The notes beneath the pieces are model-generated. The model ran no database searches and was not told the DNA's origin. It saw only the letters and a program-made list of their open reading frames with translations. Source: Anaeramoeba flamelloides (Eukaryota; Metamonada; Anaeramoebidae). Taken from it: a DNA stretch of 64,000 nt. The position numbers and the translations under genes are program-made. The stretch lies in contig JANTQA010000057.1 of the NCBI GenBank assembly GCA_027625915.1, positions 7,874,001-7,938,000 on the forward strand, in the 5' to 3' direction. This document shows positions 1 through 11,108 of this stretch, piece after piece; within the stretch, counting starts at the first letter, position 1; every line of letters begins with the position of its first letter.

Positions 1-194
1 CAGGAAAAAGATTATTAATATTTGAATCTGAAGGATTTCGGTTTAAAATATAAAAAAATGTGAAATCAATTGAATTTTTTGATGAAAACTTGTATTTTTT
101 GTATTTTGAACCTTTTTCATATTTTAGATCATCCAATCAACAAGAGCTGAACAACTCTTAAAAGAGGAAAGGACAAAAAAAGTAATTAAATACC

Positions 195-815
195 ATTTCT
201 AAAATTATGGATCACCTGAAATAATAAATTGAAAAAAAATCTATTTTTATTATTTAAGAACAACAAATAATTAAATTTGATTTTTAATTCGATTTTAAAT
301 CATTCCAAATAAATAAAAGCCTGATATTTTCAAAATTATCTAAAAAGAAAACCAAAAAATATAAAAAATGAAATCAAATTTTTGAAATAAGTATTACATA
401 TTTTTTATAACTAAAATTTCATTGAAAAAAAAAGTTAACAAGAATATTTTGTTGCCAATAATTAAATTTATTTTAAATTATATTACAAATTCTCAATTTT
501 CATTGTAATTATTTGTCTATTCAAAGATCTTTTCATTGTCACATGATCTTTGGCAAAAGAAAAAGAAAAAAAAAAATAAAGAAAAAAAAAGTATCCATAA
601 AACAAATTAAAAAATTTGAAAAAGTAAAAAAAAAGGATTAGAAAAACAAAATTAAAACAAAAAAAAATTAATTAGAGAAAAAATGAGAATAAATAATTCA
701 AATAAAAAATAATGATTATGAAGCTAAAAATTTGAAAATATTTTTTGATGATTATGATTCTGGATAAACCCCAAAAAAACTTACATCGGCATTATAAAGT
801 GATTCAGAATTTTTG
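195..815 (+). repeat. Dispersed A-rich repeat, copy 1
   Basis: This stretch aligns by eye, in the same orientation, with 42605-43165. Both begin with a shared 'ctgaaataataaatt' block, pass through related AT-rich sequence, and end in a long A-rich segment followed by 'ctaaaaatttgaaaatattttt'-like sequence. The A-rich end also resembles the tail behind the LINE fragment at 19350-19510, so the family may represent decayed LINE 3' ends. No coding frame is visible. Confidence 0.45.
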
Positions 816-2057
816 AAATATATTTTAGATTAAATAACCAATGAATATGTAAATATTAATCAAAATATTTGAGAAATTTTATCAAGGGATTCACAAGAAT
901 TATTCTTTTGTTGAAGTTAAATAGAAAACAAAATGAATTATTTTTTTTTTTCATTTTTAATAGATAGATCAAACAAAGGCCGTAGATCCCACCTACAAAA
1001 AACAACAAACTGAGAAAAATTTTTAATTTTTATGAATATTATCTACATGCTATGTATTAAAAGATTTTAGTCTCTTCTATCTAAGTTGCTCTTCTATATT
1101 TAGTCACTAGTATCAAAAAATGAGAAAATATTTCTTTTTAAATACCATTTTTAATTGTATAAAATCTTGAAAAAAATTGAGAAGGCATTTTGGCTGTCTC
1201 AATGCTTTTTAAAAACTGAATAATCAGGAACAATTTTATTCACACCACAAATAAATCATATATTTCACAAATTAATTCAAACTAAAAATTTTTAAATATA
1301 CCATTCTCTAACAAGTATTGGTTTATCCAATATTAATATGTGCCGAGGTGTAACAATTTGACACTAATTCGGCATTCGTTAATATAAATAATGCTAAATC
1401 ATATTTGTATTAAAACTCAGTTGATCTTTTTAGTAAAATTAAAAATTAAGGATGAATTTGTTATATTGTTTTTTAATTTTTTAAATTTTTTTATATTTTT
1501 TTGAAGATATAAATTTTCTCAAAACAATAACTCTAATTTTTGAGAAAAATTCTCCAATTTGAAATTTTATTTTTAAAGAATTTCTTTAATTATATTAGGA
1601 CTTGATGAAACCAATACCATATTTTCTTATTGTTTATTACTGATTTCGTTAATCTATTAATTCATAACAGCCCGACAAAAAAGAACCCCACTTTTAATTT
1701 AAACCAAGATGACAAAGTCTAAAAAGTTTATTTTGATTATAACATTGAAATTTAAACATGTTAAAAAATTCATCTCTTTATTACTTTTCGTTTTTCAGAT
1801 TCTTTTAATTTTGGATTCATAGTTCACTCAAGGTGTATTAATGTAATGAAGAATAAAAAAGAATCATAAGGTTAAATAGATTACAAACACATTTTATTTC
1901 TTGAAAATATAAACAGGGTAACAAACATAAATGCAAAGAACAGATTTTTACTGAAACAATCCATATCATATCAATATCTTCTGAGAAGAAATTAAAGCAA
2001 GTAAATGATTATCAGCTACCTTAAATTTGTATTTCCATTTAACTATTTCCGAATGAA
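816..2057. other. Non-coding stretch
   Basis: AT-rich sequence with stops in all frames. A short imperfect hairpin (gccgaggtgt ... attcggc, near 1342-1375) is the only local structure noticed. No gene, RNA or further repeat is recognised. Confidence 0.4.
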
Positions 2058-2640
2058 TCCTTAAGGTTTACAATCCCTGGAAATCTGAAAAAAGATTATC
2101 TTGTGGATGGTGTCGTGGCTTGTTAATTTGGTTCTTATCTGAGAGATCTTTTGGTTGGTATGAGTTTTAAGAGTTGTTCAAAAAGGTAATTTTTGACAAT
2201 TTATTTTTTTTTTATCCGAAATCTGAATTGAAGAGCGTCAGACTAATATATTAATAGTCAAGTTAAGTTAATAAAAAACAATGTGGTTGGTGGATTGTTG
2301 ATTGTAATTTTTAATTAAGGTTGGTTTTATTTAGAGCTTTTAAAAAAAAAAGTTTTTTCTATTAATTAATCGACTAAAGGGAAATAAATATATCAAAATT
2401 TTCTTCCATAACAAAAAAATGTAAATCTATTCTAAAACACCTACCAACCAATTAATCTTATACTTTTCAATTCAGATTTCTGATAAAAAAAAAAATAAAT
2501 TGTCAAAAATTACCTTTTTGAACAACTCTTAAAACTCATACCAACCAAAAGATCTCTCAGATAAGAACCAAATTAACAAGCCACGACACCATCCACAAGA
2601 TAATCTTTTTTCAGATTTCCAGGGATTGTAAACCTTAATA
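2058..2640. mobile_element. Foldback (long inverted-repeat) element
   Basis: The arms at about 2058-2234 and 2468-2640 are near-perfect reverse complements over roughly 170 bp. For example, 'ggtttacaatccctggaaat' on the left is mirrored near the right end, and 'gaaatctgaattgaa' is mirrored at the inner edge. The ~230 bp between them is non-coding but has weaker inverted similarity of its own (ggttggtgg / acctaccaacc). The arm identity far exceeds the surrounding sequence, so the element looks young. No transposase is encoded, so it would be a non-autonomous foldback or MITE-type element. No target duplication could be fixed. Confidence 0.7.
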
Positions 2641-3526
2641 GGTACTAACTTTACGGATAATTTTTTTTGATCTTTCTGTTGAGAGAAAAATGTTGGCTAC
2701 AGAAAAATGGTTGGACACCTTTTTTAATTGGGAACCATTAGTAAAATTGAAAATCAAATCCTATTGATAACAAGGTGAATTTTAGATAAATCCAGGTTTA
2801 AAGGTGTTACAAGTTCATTAATCTGTGGTTTGGTGTAGAATACTCTTTTGAATGGTTGATAACTAAAGTAGATCTTGCTATTTAAACAAAAAACCTAGTT
2901 TTAGTAAAGTTTATTATTATTTCTGAAAACTGTAATTTTTAAACTTGCTTTAGACTATAAGAGATAAGGTTTTGAAGTAGTAGAATTACATTAATCGTTA
3001 TTCTAATAAGTAGATTATTGTTATTTTCATTAGTTATTTCACAAACGATTGAAATTAAAAATCATTTTCAGTAATGTTCAAAATTAAAAATGCAGTTCAA
3101 CTATTTTTCTCTCAACAACAGTTTTCTCGAAAACAGTTAAATGAATTTGGTTGTAAAATCTTTTAGGGAGTTAAAACAAATTAAATAGCAAAATCATAAA
3201 ATACTATTTTCAAAAAAACATTTTTCCCATATATAAAACTTGTAAAGTCTAAAAAAATAATTTTTTGGTTATCAATACAAAGGAAAAGATAATTTAAAAA
3301 AAAAAAAAAGTAAACAAGATAATTTCTCCAGTTGAGAATTTTTTTTTAAAAAATAGACTGAATAACAAATACATAAACCTAAAAAAAAAGTTTATTCAAA
3401 AAAAAATTCAAGGAAAACTGAAAAAGAACCAAAGTTAAATTAAAGGTAAAAAGATATGACTTTTTCATTTTTTTCAACTTTATTCTTTACTTTACAATCA
3501 TTTTTTTTAATTTTTGACTTTTTGAA
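2641..3526. other. Non-coding 5' flank of beta-tubulin
   Basis: AT-rich upstream region of the tubulin gene. No clear promoter motif can be named, and the last 100 bases are T- and A-rich homopolymer runs. No other gene is seen. Confidence 0.4.
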
Positions 3527-5426
3527 ATGAGAGAAATTGTACATGTACAAGTAGGACAATGTGGTAACCAAATTGGATGCAAATTTTGGGAAGTAATCAC
3601 TGAAGAACATGGAATTGATGGAAATGGAGAATACGAAGGTGACTCTGATTTACAATTAGAAAGGATCAATGTCTATTTTAATGAAGGTCAAGAAGGTAAA
3701 AATTTTTTTTTTTTTTTTGGAATTTTTCTTTTTTTTTTTTATTTTTCTTTTATTTTTCTTTTATTTTTCTCCAAAATATTTTAGTTTTTGATTTTCTTAT
3801 TCGTTATTAATTAATTTTTTTAATTTTTCATCACTCATTTCAATTTCAAAAAGATTTTTAAAAGAAACATCTCAAATAAATATTCAGTTTATAATTCCAA
3901 AAAATTAATTAAAAACTTTTTGAAAATGATATTCTCTTTTTTTTTTTTTTTTTTTTTTTCAAATTTTTATTTTTTTTTTTTTTTAAAAACTTTCACTCAA
4001 AAACTCAAAAACCAAAAAAAAAATTAACTTTACAAATAATAAAAATTGTTTCTGTTTTGAATTAACTTTTTCATTCAATCACAATTTAAAAAAATAAAAC
4101 AAAAAAAACAAAACAAAAAAAGGAAAATTTGTGCCAAGATCAATTTTAGTGGATCTTGAATCAGGAACAATGGACGTTATCAAATCAGGAAAACTTGGAA
4201 AACTGTTCAAACCAGACAACTTCACATTTGGAGAAAGTGGAGCAGGTAATGTTTGGGCTAAAGGATATTACACCGAAGGAGCAGAATTAGTTGATGAAAC
4301 AATGGATGTTGTCAGAAAAGAAGCAGAAGGAAGTGACTGCTTACAAGGGTTCCAAATCACACACTCTCTTGGTGGAGGTACTGGCTCTGGGATGGGAACC
4401 TTATTGCTTTCAAAAATCCGAGAAGATTATCCAGATCGTATGATGACCACTTTCTCTGTTGCGCCATCACCAAAGGTCAGTGACACTGTTGTTGAGCCTT
4501 ACAATGCCACCTTGTCCATCCATCAATTAGTAGAAAATTCCGATTCAGTGATGTGTATCGATAATGAAGCATTGTATAACATTTGCTTCAACACCTTAAA
4601 ATTGAAAGCACCAAACTATGGTGATCTTAATCATTTAGTATCTTCAGTCATGAGTGGCATCACAGCTTCCTTAAGATTCCCAGGGCAACTAAACTCTGAT
4701 TTAAGGAAATTGGCAGTCAATTTGGTACCATTCCCAAGACTCCATTTCTTTTTGATTGGATACGCACCATTAACAAGCCGAGTGTCGACTGGATACAATT
4801 CCTTGTCTGTTTCTGAAATCACCCAACAGATGTTTGATCCAAGAAACATGATGGCAGCCTGTGACCCAAGAAACGGCAAATACTTAACTGCATCTGCAAT
4901 GTTTAGAGGAAGATTATCAACCAAAGAAGTTGAAGACAACATGTCCAAGATCCAAAACAAAAGCAGCGATAACTTTATCGAATGGATCCCAAACAACATC
5001 AAAAACTCCATTTGTGATATCCCACCAAAGGGTCACAAAATCACTGGAACTTTTATTGGTAATAACACAGCCATCCAAGAACTGTTTAAAAGAGTCGGTG
5101 GCCAATTCTCTGTCATGTTCAGAAGAAAGGCATTTCTTCATTGGTACATCAACGAAGGCATGGATGAAATGGAATTCACAGAAGCAGAAGCCAACATGAA
5201 TGATATCGTAAACGAATACCAAACCTACCAAGAAGCATCAATTGAAGATGTCTTTGGAGAAGAAGGTGAAGAAGACGAAGAATATGAAGAAGAAGAAGGT
5301 GAAGAAGAAGAAGGTGAATACGACGAAGAAGAAGGTGAAGAAGAAGAATACGACGAAGAAGAAGAAGGAGAAGAAGGAGAATATGATGAAGAAGAAGAAG
5401 AAGAAGAAGAATATGATGAAGATTAA
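3527..5426 (+). CDS. Beta-tubulin with very long acidic C-terminal tail
   Basis: Beta subunit of the alpha/beta-tubulin dimer that polymerises into microtubules (GTPase, exchangeable site). Exon 1 is 3527-3695 and exon 2 is 4123-5426. The 427-nt intron (GTAAAA...AAAAAAG) is placed because joining gives the family-typical Gly-Lys-Phe-Val-Pro-Arg run in frame. The product is 490 residues, against about 445 usual. Visible hallmarks are the N-terminal MREI tetrapeptide (known in animals as the tubulin mRNA autoregulation signal), GQCGNQIG, the tubulin signature [16 protein letters not shown], and the C-terminal helix region [15 protein letters not shown]. The extra length is a tail of about 55 residues, almost all Glu, with Gly and Asp and five Tyr spaced about 10 residues apart, ending in YDED. 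Several core positions are divergent from animal beta-tubulin (for example [13 protein letters not shown]), but the fold appears complete. The gene is isolated, with no alpha-tubulin nearby. Confidence 0.97.
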
Positions 5427-7045
5427 ATTATTTTATTCTGATTACTCTTAAGAAATTCTTAATTTTTTAAAACTTTCTTTCACATTTTTTCTCCTTTATA
5501 AAAATATTTTCATAATTTTCATTACTAAAAAATAATTAAAAATCTATGAGAACTAATACTAATGATTCTTTTCAATATCCAAAAGAAAAGAACTTATAAA
5601 AATAATATTAAATTCAAAATAATTGAAATATTTTCGCATTTTATTTTTGATGTAATAAAGTCTAAGGAAAATCACTTCTCGTTTAGTTGTAATACACACT
5701 ATTTTTTAATTTTTAAATTTTTCTTTAAAATACAATTCAATTAACCGTCTCTATTGTTTCGTAAATTTTCTAATAATAACTAAAGAGCATGTACTTTTGG
5801 AAAGAAATGTATTGGAATTCTATGAAAACCGAAAATTTAAGGACTACGTTCCCACCCTTGAGGGGGTTGAGTAATTGTGTAATTTCATTTTCGCTTCTCA
5901 AAAAAAATTTTCACACAGAAGAAATTGGACAAAAAAAAAAAAAAACATTTTTTGTCATCTTTTCCTTTTCACCGAGAATATTTTTCTTTGTTTTTCAATG
6001 AAAAGGAAAATTGAAAATAACAAAAAAAAATAATTGCAAAAAATAGCTTTTGGGGATTTTCAAGTGCATTTCAAATTTGAGAACATTTCAGACTTGTAAA
6101 AGGAAATGTAAAAAATATGTAGAACAGCCCAAGAAAATAGTCTAAGTTCCAAAGTTGAAATGGAAATTCTAAAATATTAAAATCGAAATTTTGCCTGATC
6201 TGATAAGGTAAAAATTGTGAAAATTGTGAAAATTTCACATTTTTTCCAAAAGAAATTCTCCTTGGACAAATATAATTTGGATTACATAACTCTTTCAGGT
6301 GTGATTTTATATATTATTTCACTGTTTTCGACTTAAAACATAGCCCTTAAAAGATCCAAAGTTCAAAAACTTTGAGATAAAAATAATTTTAAGGAAAGAA
6401 AGTACAATTTTCCAAATTTGGTTGTATTAAAAAATCATTTTTTAACAAAAAAAGTGTTATTTCTGTACTTTACTTGAAAAAAGATCAATAATATTTTTTT
6501 TCATCAAGTGATTAGTAAATACGAGGGGGGAGTCTATAATGGAAGTATGTTGTTATTGGGCTTAAATCACATAAGTGAGCCATGGTACTAATGCCTTTAA
6601 AAAATTGATTTGTCAAGTAAACTAGCACTATTGAGTTGATCTTAATCAATTAAAAATGATAATTGTATAAGTAAAACAAACCAATAGAATTTCAGAAAAT
6701 AATCTTCGTTTCTCCATAAATTTAAAGGCTGATTGGTATTTTGTTGTCTTAAAGTTGTATTATATAACTTTTAAAGGTTTCTCAAAAAGTGGTTTAATTG
6801 CTTGAAAAAATACTTTTTTAAAAAAATTAAATAATGAACTCAGAGTTTTTTTGGAAAAATTAATTTGACTTTTTCAAAATCTATTGATATTTCAATTAAT
6901 GTAATAAATTGTCAACAAAACTAACCATTTCTTTTTTTTGTGGGGGGTCCGTGTTGATTATAATTGAGTTAATACTTGAAATAAAAAAATTCAAAAAATA
7001 ATTACTTTTGGAAGTTCAAAATATTAATTATTTAAAAAAATATTA
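5427..7045. other. Non-coding stretch downstream of tubulin
   Basis: AT-rich sequence with no long frame worth calling. Short open stretches at 5562-5744 and 5789-6001 have homopolymer-driven translations and no recognisable motif. No repeat partner was noticed elsewhere in the window. Confidence 0.4.
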
Positions 7046-7049
7046 TTTT

Positions 7050-7375
7050 TTGAAGATATACCTCACATGTTATGGAAATGCCCGACCGATAATGAAGCGA
7101 GATTAGAGTGGTTAAAAAACTTAGTAATCGGTTTGTATATGTATTTGTAATTAATGTTGGCTAGTAGAACATAAATGTTTTTCTCTTTTGTTATTTGTTT
7201 TATTATTTTTATTATTTTATTTTTCATTTTTTCATTGTTTTCTAGTGTTTTCTTGTTTTGAATTTTCGCGAATTTGAGGTATTCGAGTCCGACTAAGTTC
7301 TTAAATAACTGCTTCCATACAAGGGCAATAGGTCATGATTCAATCGCGGCCATAAAAAATTAAAAAAAAAATAAT
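7050..7375 (+). mobile_element. LINE 3'-end relic (RT C-terminal zinc-knuckle piece)
   Basis: A short frame at about 7055-7160 translates to 'DIPHMLWKCPTDNEARLEWL', matching the His-x-Leu-Trp-x-Cys-Pro end of the C-terminal zinc-binding motif of non-LTR retrotransposon reverse transcriptases. It ends at a stop after a few more codons. About 200 bases of untranslated sequence follow, ending in 'cgcggccataaaaaattaaaaaa', consistent with a LINE 3' UTR and A-rich tail. Everything upstream of the motif is missing, as in a heavily 5'-truncated copy. Confidence 0.45.
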
Positions 7376-7436
7376 ATTATTTTTTGTATATCATTTTTTA
7401 GATTTGGAAAAGGAATAAAAGAAAAAATACTCAATA

Positions 7437-7740
7437 ATGATAAAAATTTTAATTAAGACACTAAGTAAAAAATCCAATAATTTATTGTGTCATAAGATTT
7501 ATTATAGATTTTTAGAGTCACATAAGCGATTTGAGTCATGGTGCACTAATATCATTTACACCCGATTACATAATACTTTGATTATAGAGAAATCGATGGT
7601 GGCTCTAATCCCTCAAGATTTATTTCTTGAAATTTGTTTAAAAATAAAACCATTAAGTTTATTAAGAACCCAATAGCATATTTACTTACTATTGATTTCA
7701 AAATAAAGGGAACTAATTTTCAGTTCAGCTTTCCAAAAAA
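7437..7740 (+). repeat. Coding-like dispersed repeat, copy 1
   Basis: An open stretch at 7437-7676 (79 codons) reads in part FLESHKRFESWCTNII and later IIEKSMVALIPQD. The same DNA pattern recurs more decayed at 36520-36690 (FLEIFELWSTNVI, with a stop) and 61815-61935. Similarity seen at the protein level suggests remnants of one coding repeat, perhaps a transposable-element ORF, rather than a host gene. The family was not recognised. Confidence 0.35.
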
Positions 7741-8315
7741 AGATTTTTTTAATTCATTTAAAATTCCAAATTTTTAATTCCATAAATCAGTTTAAATTAT
7801 TAATTTGTCTATTAGAATTAAGAACTATGGTGATTTATTTTAATTATTAGAATGTGAGGTTTTTTTGAAATTTGAATCAAAATTTTGGTATTTTTATTTT
7901 ACAATTAACAGTATTGTTTATTGTCGATTTCTTTTATCTTTTAAAGTTGAAGTCAACTTTTCACAAGTAATACACTTTTTATTTTGAAACACAAATTAAA
8001 CTTTTCGGCCTATATTTTTTAGACAAGAGTACTTATTTCATTTTCTAAATTTATTTCTATCTTTTTAACTCAAGATTTTATTCCAATTTAACGTAAAAAG
8101 TACTCAGATCCAGTTAATAATGACCCGAAACCCGAATATGTCTTATTTAATAACATCCACTTCAATTAAAAAGGAAATTAATAAAAAAAGGGTCTGTAAA
8201 CATGTAAATTGGTTCCTTAAAATGAAAACCCAAAATATTTTTTATCAACAAGATATTCAATTTTTTAATTTTTCATTTTTTCATTTCTTATTTTTAAAAA
8301 CTAATTGACTAATAA

Positions 8316-8525
8316 ATGACAACAAATCAACAAGGGTGTTTAAATTTGTATATTTACCAAAAGAGATTCCGTTCCAAAGGTGACTCAATAAATGGGGTTA
8401 TGTTGAAAATTCGTGAAATTTTGGATTTTCCAGAAAAAAAAAGAACAGGAAGAATAATCACATTATTAGAACAACTATTTTATTACAGGTTCGATCAGCA
8501 ATTTGTACCAATAATTTTAGAAGGT
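8316..8525 (+). pseudogene. Exon-like fragment, unknown protein
   Basis: The frame 8316-8522 has an amino-acid mix unlike neighbouring junk. It includes GDSINGVMLKIREILDF and IITLLEQLFYYRFDQQF, alternating hydrophobic and charged residues in the manner of paired alpha helices. It then runs into a T-rich stretch after a possible splice donor (GAAG|GTTTTA). No in-frame partner exon was found with confidence. It could be one exon of a gene with large introns, or a stranded gene fragment. The function is unknown. Confidence 0.3.
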
Positions 8526-9326
8526 TTTATTTTTTTTTGTTTTTTTTTTTATTTCTTTGTTTTTTTCTTATTGAAAATAAAAATGAATTACAACTATGAA
8601 TCAAAAAAAAATAAATACTTGTTAAAAAGTAAAAAAAATTGAGTTTCACTGGCACAAAACAAAGCCGATCTCCAATACCAAACAGAAAAAAAAAAACAAC
8701 AAAAAAGATCTTTTTCTTTTGAAAAATGTGTTTCGATTATTTTTTCCAAAAGACAAAAAACCCTTCAATTGGTTCTACGTTCGCTTGAATTTACAAACGA
8801 TAAAGTTACAAAGAATAACCTCAAACTGTAAAAAAATTCGCTACAAACATCAAGAACAGTTTCATTTTTATTCAGAATTTTTTTTTTTCAATCACAAAAT
8901 TAAAAAAATGATAGTGGTTGCATTATGAAGAGGATATTAATTACTCGCTTCTAAATTTGTCTTTTTCCTTTTTCATTTTTAAACACCAAAATGACAAAAT
9001 CCTTTTGATTAGCATAGAAAAAAATTTTTATTCAATTCCTCCAATCAAATGTTCTTCATCCCAAAGAATAAAAAAACAAAAGATCTTTCTAAATTGATTA
9101 AAAATCAAAGATTTTTTAGATTTAATTTAAGACTCCTTTATTGAAGTTTGTATCCTGTTGATCTATTAAATCACTCAAACCATCATTAATATTTGGAATT
9201 TGGGTTGTATATTTCGAATTTGTTCTGTGCCCCACCATACAGAGAGATTTCAAGTGATTCTTTGAATTCCAACAAGAGAAAAAAAACCTACTATCGCCAA
9301 TTTAAGGCTATAGTTACTACAGCGTA
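8526..9326. other. Non-coding stretch
   Basis: AT-rich sequence. A 69-codon open stretch at 8719-8928 is Lys/Phe-rich with no motif and is not called as a gene. Confidence 0.35.
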
Positions 9327-9342
9327 CCCCCCCCCCCCCCCC
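9327..9342. repeat. Poly-C tract (16 C)
   Basis: An uninterrupted run of 16 C within a region that is otherwise mostly A and T. It is the only such tract in the window. Confidence 0.9.
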
Positions 9343-9399
9343 AACATATCCAATGGATAGTTTATACTTTCAAACTGAGGCTTTGAAGGTGGTCTTATT

Positions 9400-9720
9400 T
9401 TGATTCAAAAAATTAAAATAACAAAAAAAAAAAATCCAAATTTAAGAACAAAAAAAATTCAAAGAATCTTAGATAAATTCAAAAAACAAAAAAAAAAAGT
9501 TTCACAGGATCCTAACTTCCAAAAAATTCTAATAACAAAAAAAAATTCAAAGAATCTTACTGACAAAAATTCAAAAAACAAAAAAAAAAGTTTCACAGGA
9601 TCAATAACCGAAAAAAAATTCAAACTAATTACATTTAAAAGTTTTCAAGATCTCAATGACAAAAATTCAAATAACAAAAAAAAATTCAAAGTATCTCAAT
9701 TACAAAAAAAAATCAAATTG
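9400..9720. repeat. Degenerate tandem repeat, ~90-bp period
   Basis: 'aaagaatctta' recurs at 9461 and 9549, and 'gtttcacaggat' at 9499 and 9590. The segments between them share 'acaaaaattcaaaaaacaaa'-like units, giving about three diverged copies of an 88-91 bp unit. The Lys/Asn-rich open frame through it is a by-product of the A-rich repeat, not a gene. Confidence 0.65.
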
Positions 9721-10327
9721 TAAAAAAAATCATTCTTTTCTTGTTTTATATTCAGCATACTTAAATTTTCTCAATATGAAGATAAATTGTTTTCTTTTGT
9801 TACAATCAAGGTAATTCAATTTAATTCTATTTGTAGTTATTTCACAACCACCTCTATATTTGACAAAGTAAGGAAATTCTAGCATTCTTTGCGAGGTAAA
9901 TAACTCATTTGAAAAATGAAAAAAAAGAAAAAAAAATCTAACCATATTTCAAAAAGACCCAATGGGATCCACTTCGTAACTAACAGACTTTTATTCAAAA
10001 TTATAATTCACAACAATTTAAATTGAAAATTGCTGTCTCGCCTTTGGCACTTTTTTTAACTCTAAATGTCCTAGTTTTTGATTGTTGATTTTTAATAATC
10101 TATCATACACAACATTTTGGCTTGTTTTTGATTTGGCAAGGTATCAGAAAAATTAATGAAAAAATTTTTTTTCATTTTCAAAAAAAAATTTTTTATAGTA
10201 ATGATAAGGCCATTAAGGTATTAAAAGGATTTGGATTTTTTAAAAGCACTTTTCAATATTTTTTTGGAATAGAGACATGAAATTTTTATTTATTTTTCAA
10301 CTACAGGCACTGGAAAAAGTGGGTGTT

Positions 10328-11108
10328 TGAAATATTCCCGAAAATATCCGAAAATTGAAAATACCCGAAAATTTTTTTAATCACTAAAATACACTTTTTG
10401 AACAACTTCTAAGAAACCTGTTTGCCAATATACCCAGTTTAACGGTAAAATAACAATTTTACTTTCAGACAAAAGATATTTTTTGAATTTTCTACTTTAA
10501 GCTACTCTAAAGAGTTTTTGGGACCCTTTGAGTATATTTGAGTAATTTTTGGTAAACATTAGGGTAAGTGTATCTGTATGTAAGTGTATAGGTATGTATG
10601 TATATCAAGGTGATGTTGTGTTAGATTCGGTATAGGATAAACCAGTTTCTTTTATCGAATGGGAAGTTAAAATAGGGTTTGGCTTGTGTCACATTGTGTA
10701 GGATAGGGTATGGCTATGTATCAATAAGATTAGATATCACTCGGTTATTTTTGGATTGTATTTAATATTACAAAATCATGGGTAATCATATGCAATTAGA
10801 AATTTTCTTAACAAGTATATTTTCTCTCATTTAGTTAATACCATTCCGAAATTATCAGAAATGTTACAATCATCTAAGATACCAATCCCTTTCAAACAAA
10901 ATGGGTTGAGCACTATTCCCTAAAATTTAAATTTTTTGAATTTTGATATTTCGTCGAAAAAAAAAATAATTGAATAAAAAATTCCAAATTTACCTTTAAA
11001 CTGAGTATATTGACACACAGGTTTCTTAGAAGTTGTTCAGAAAAGGTTTTTTCGTGGTTAAAAAATTTTCGGGTATTTTCGATTTTCTGCTATTTTCTGG
11101 AATATTTG
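10328..11108. mobile_element. 0.78-kb terminal-inverted-repeat element, copy 1
   Basis: The left end (from about 10328: 'gaaatattcccgaaaatatc...') is the reverse complement of the right end (to about 11108: '...gggtattttcgattttc'). The terminal repeats are about 115 bp and also include 'gaacaacttctaagaaacc' and 'cagtttaacggta'. The interior is GT-rich ('ggtatgtatgtatatc', 'gtaggatagggtatgg'). A second full copy lies at 15511-16297. There is no coding capacity, so it is non-autonomous. Confidence 0.75.

Noticed and set aside
5242-5451. Lys/Met-rich frame overlapping the tubulin tail
   Set aside because: A shadow of the GAA-repeat acidic tail in another frame.
9400-9723. 107-codon Lys/Asn-rich frame
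   Set aside because: Produced by the A-rich tandem repeat. It has no motif, and its repeat units are not codon-periodic.
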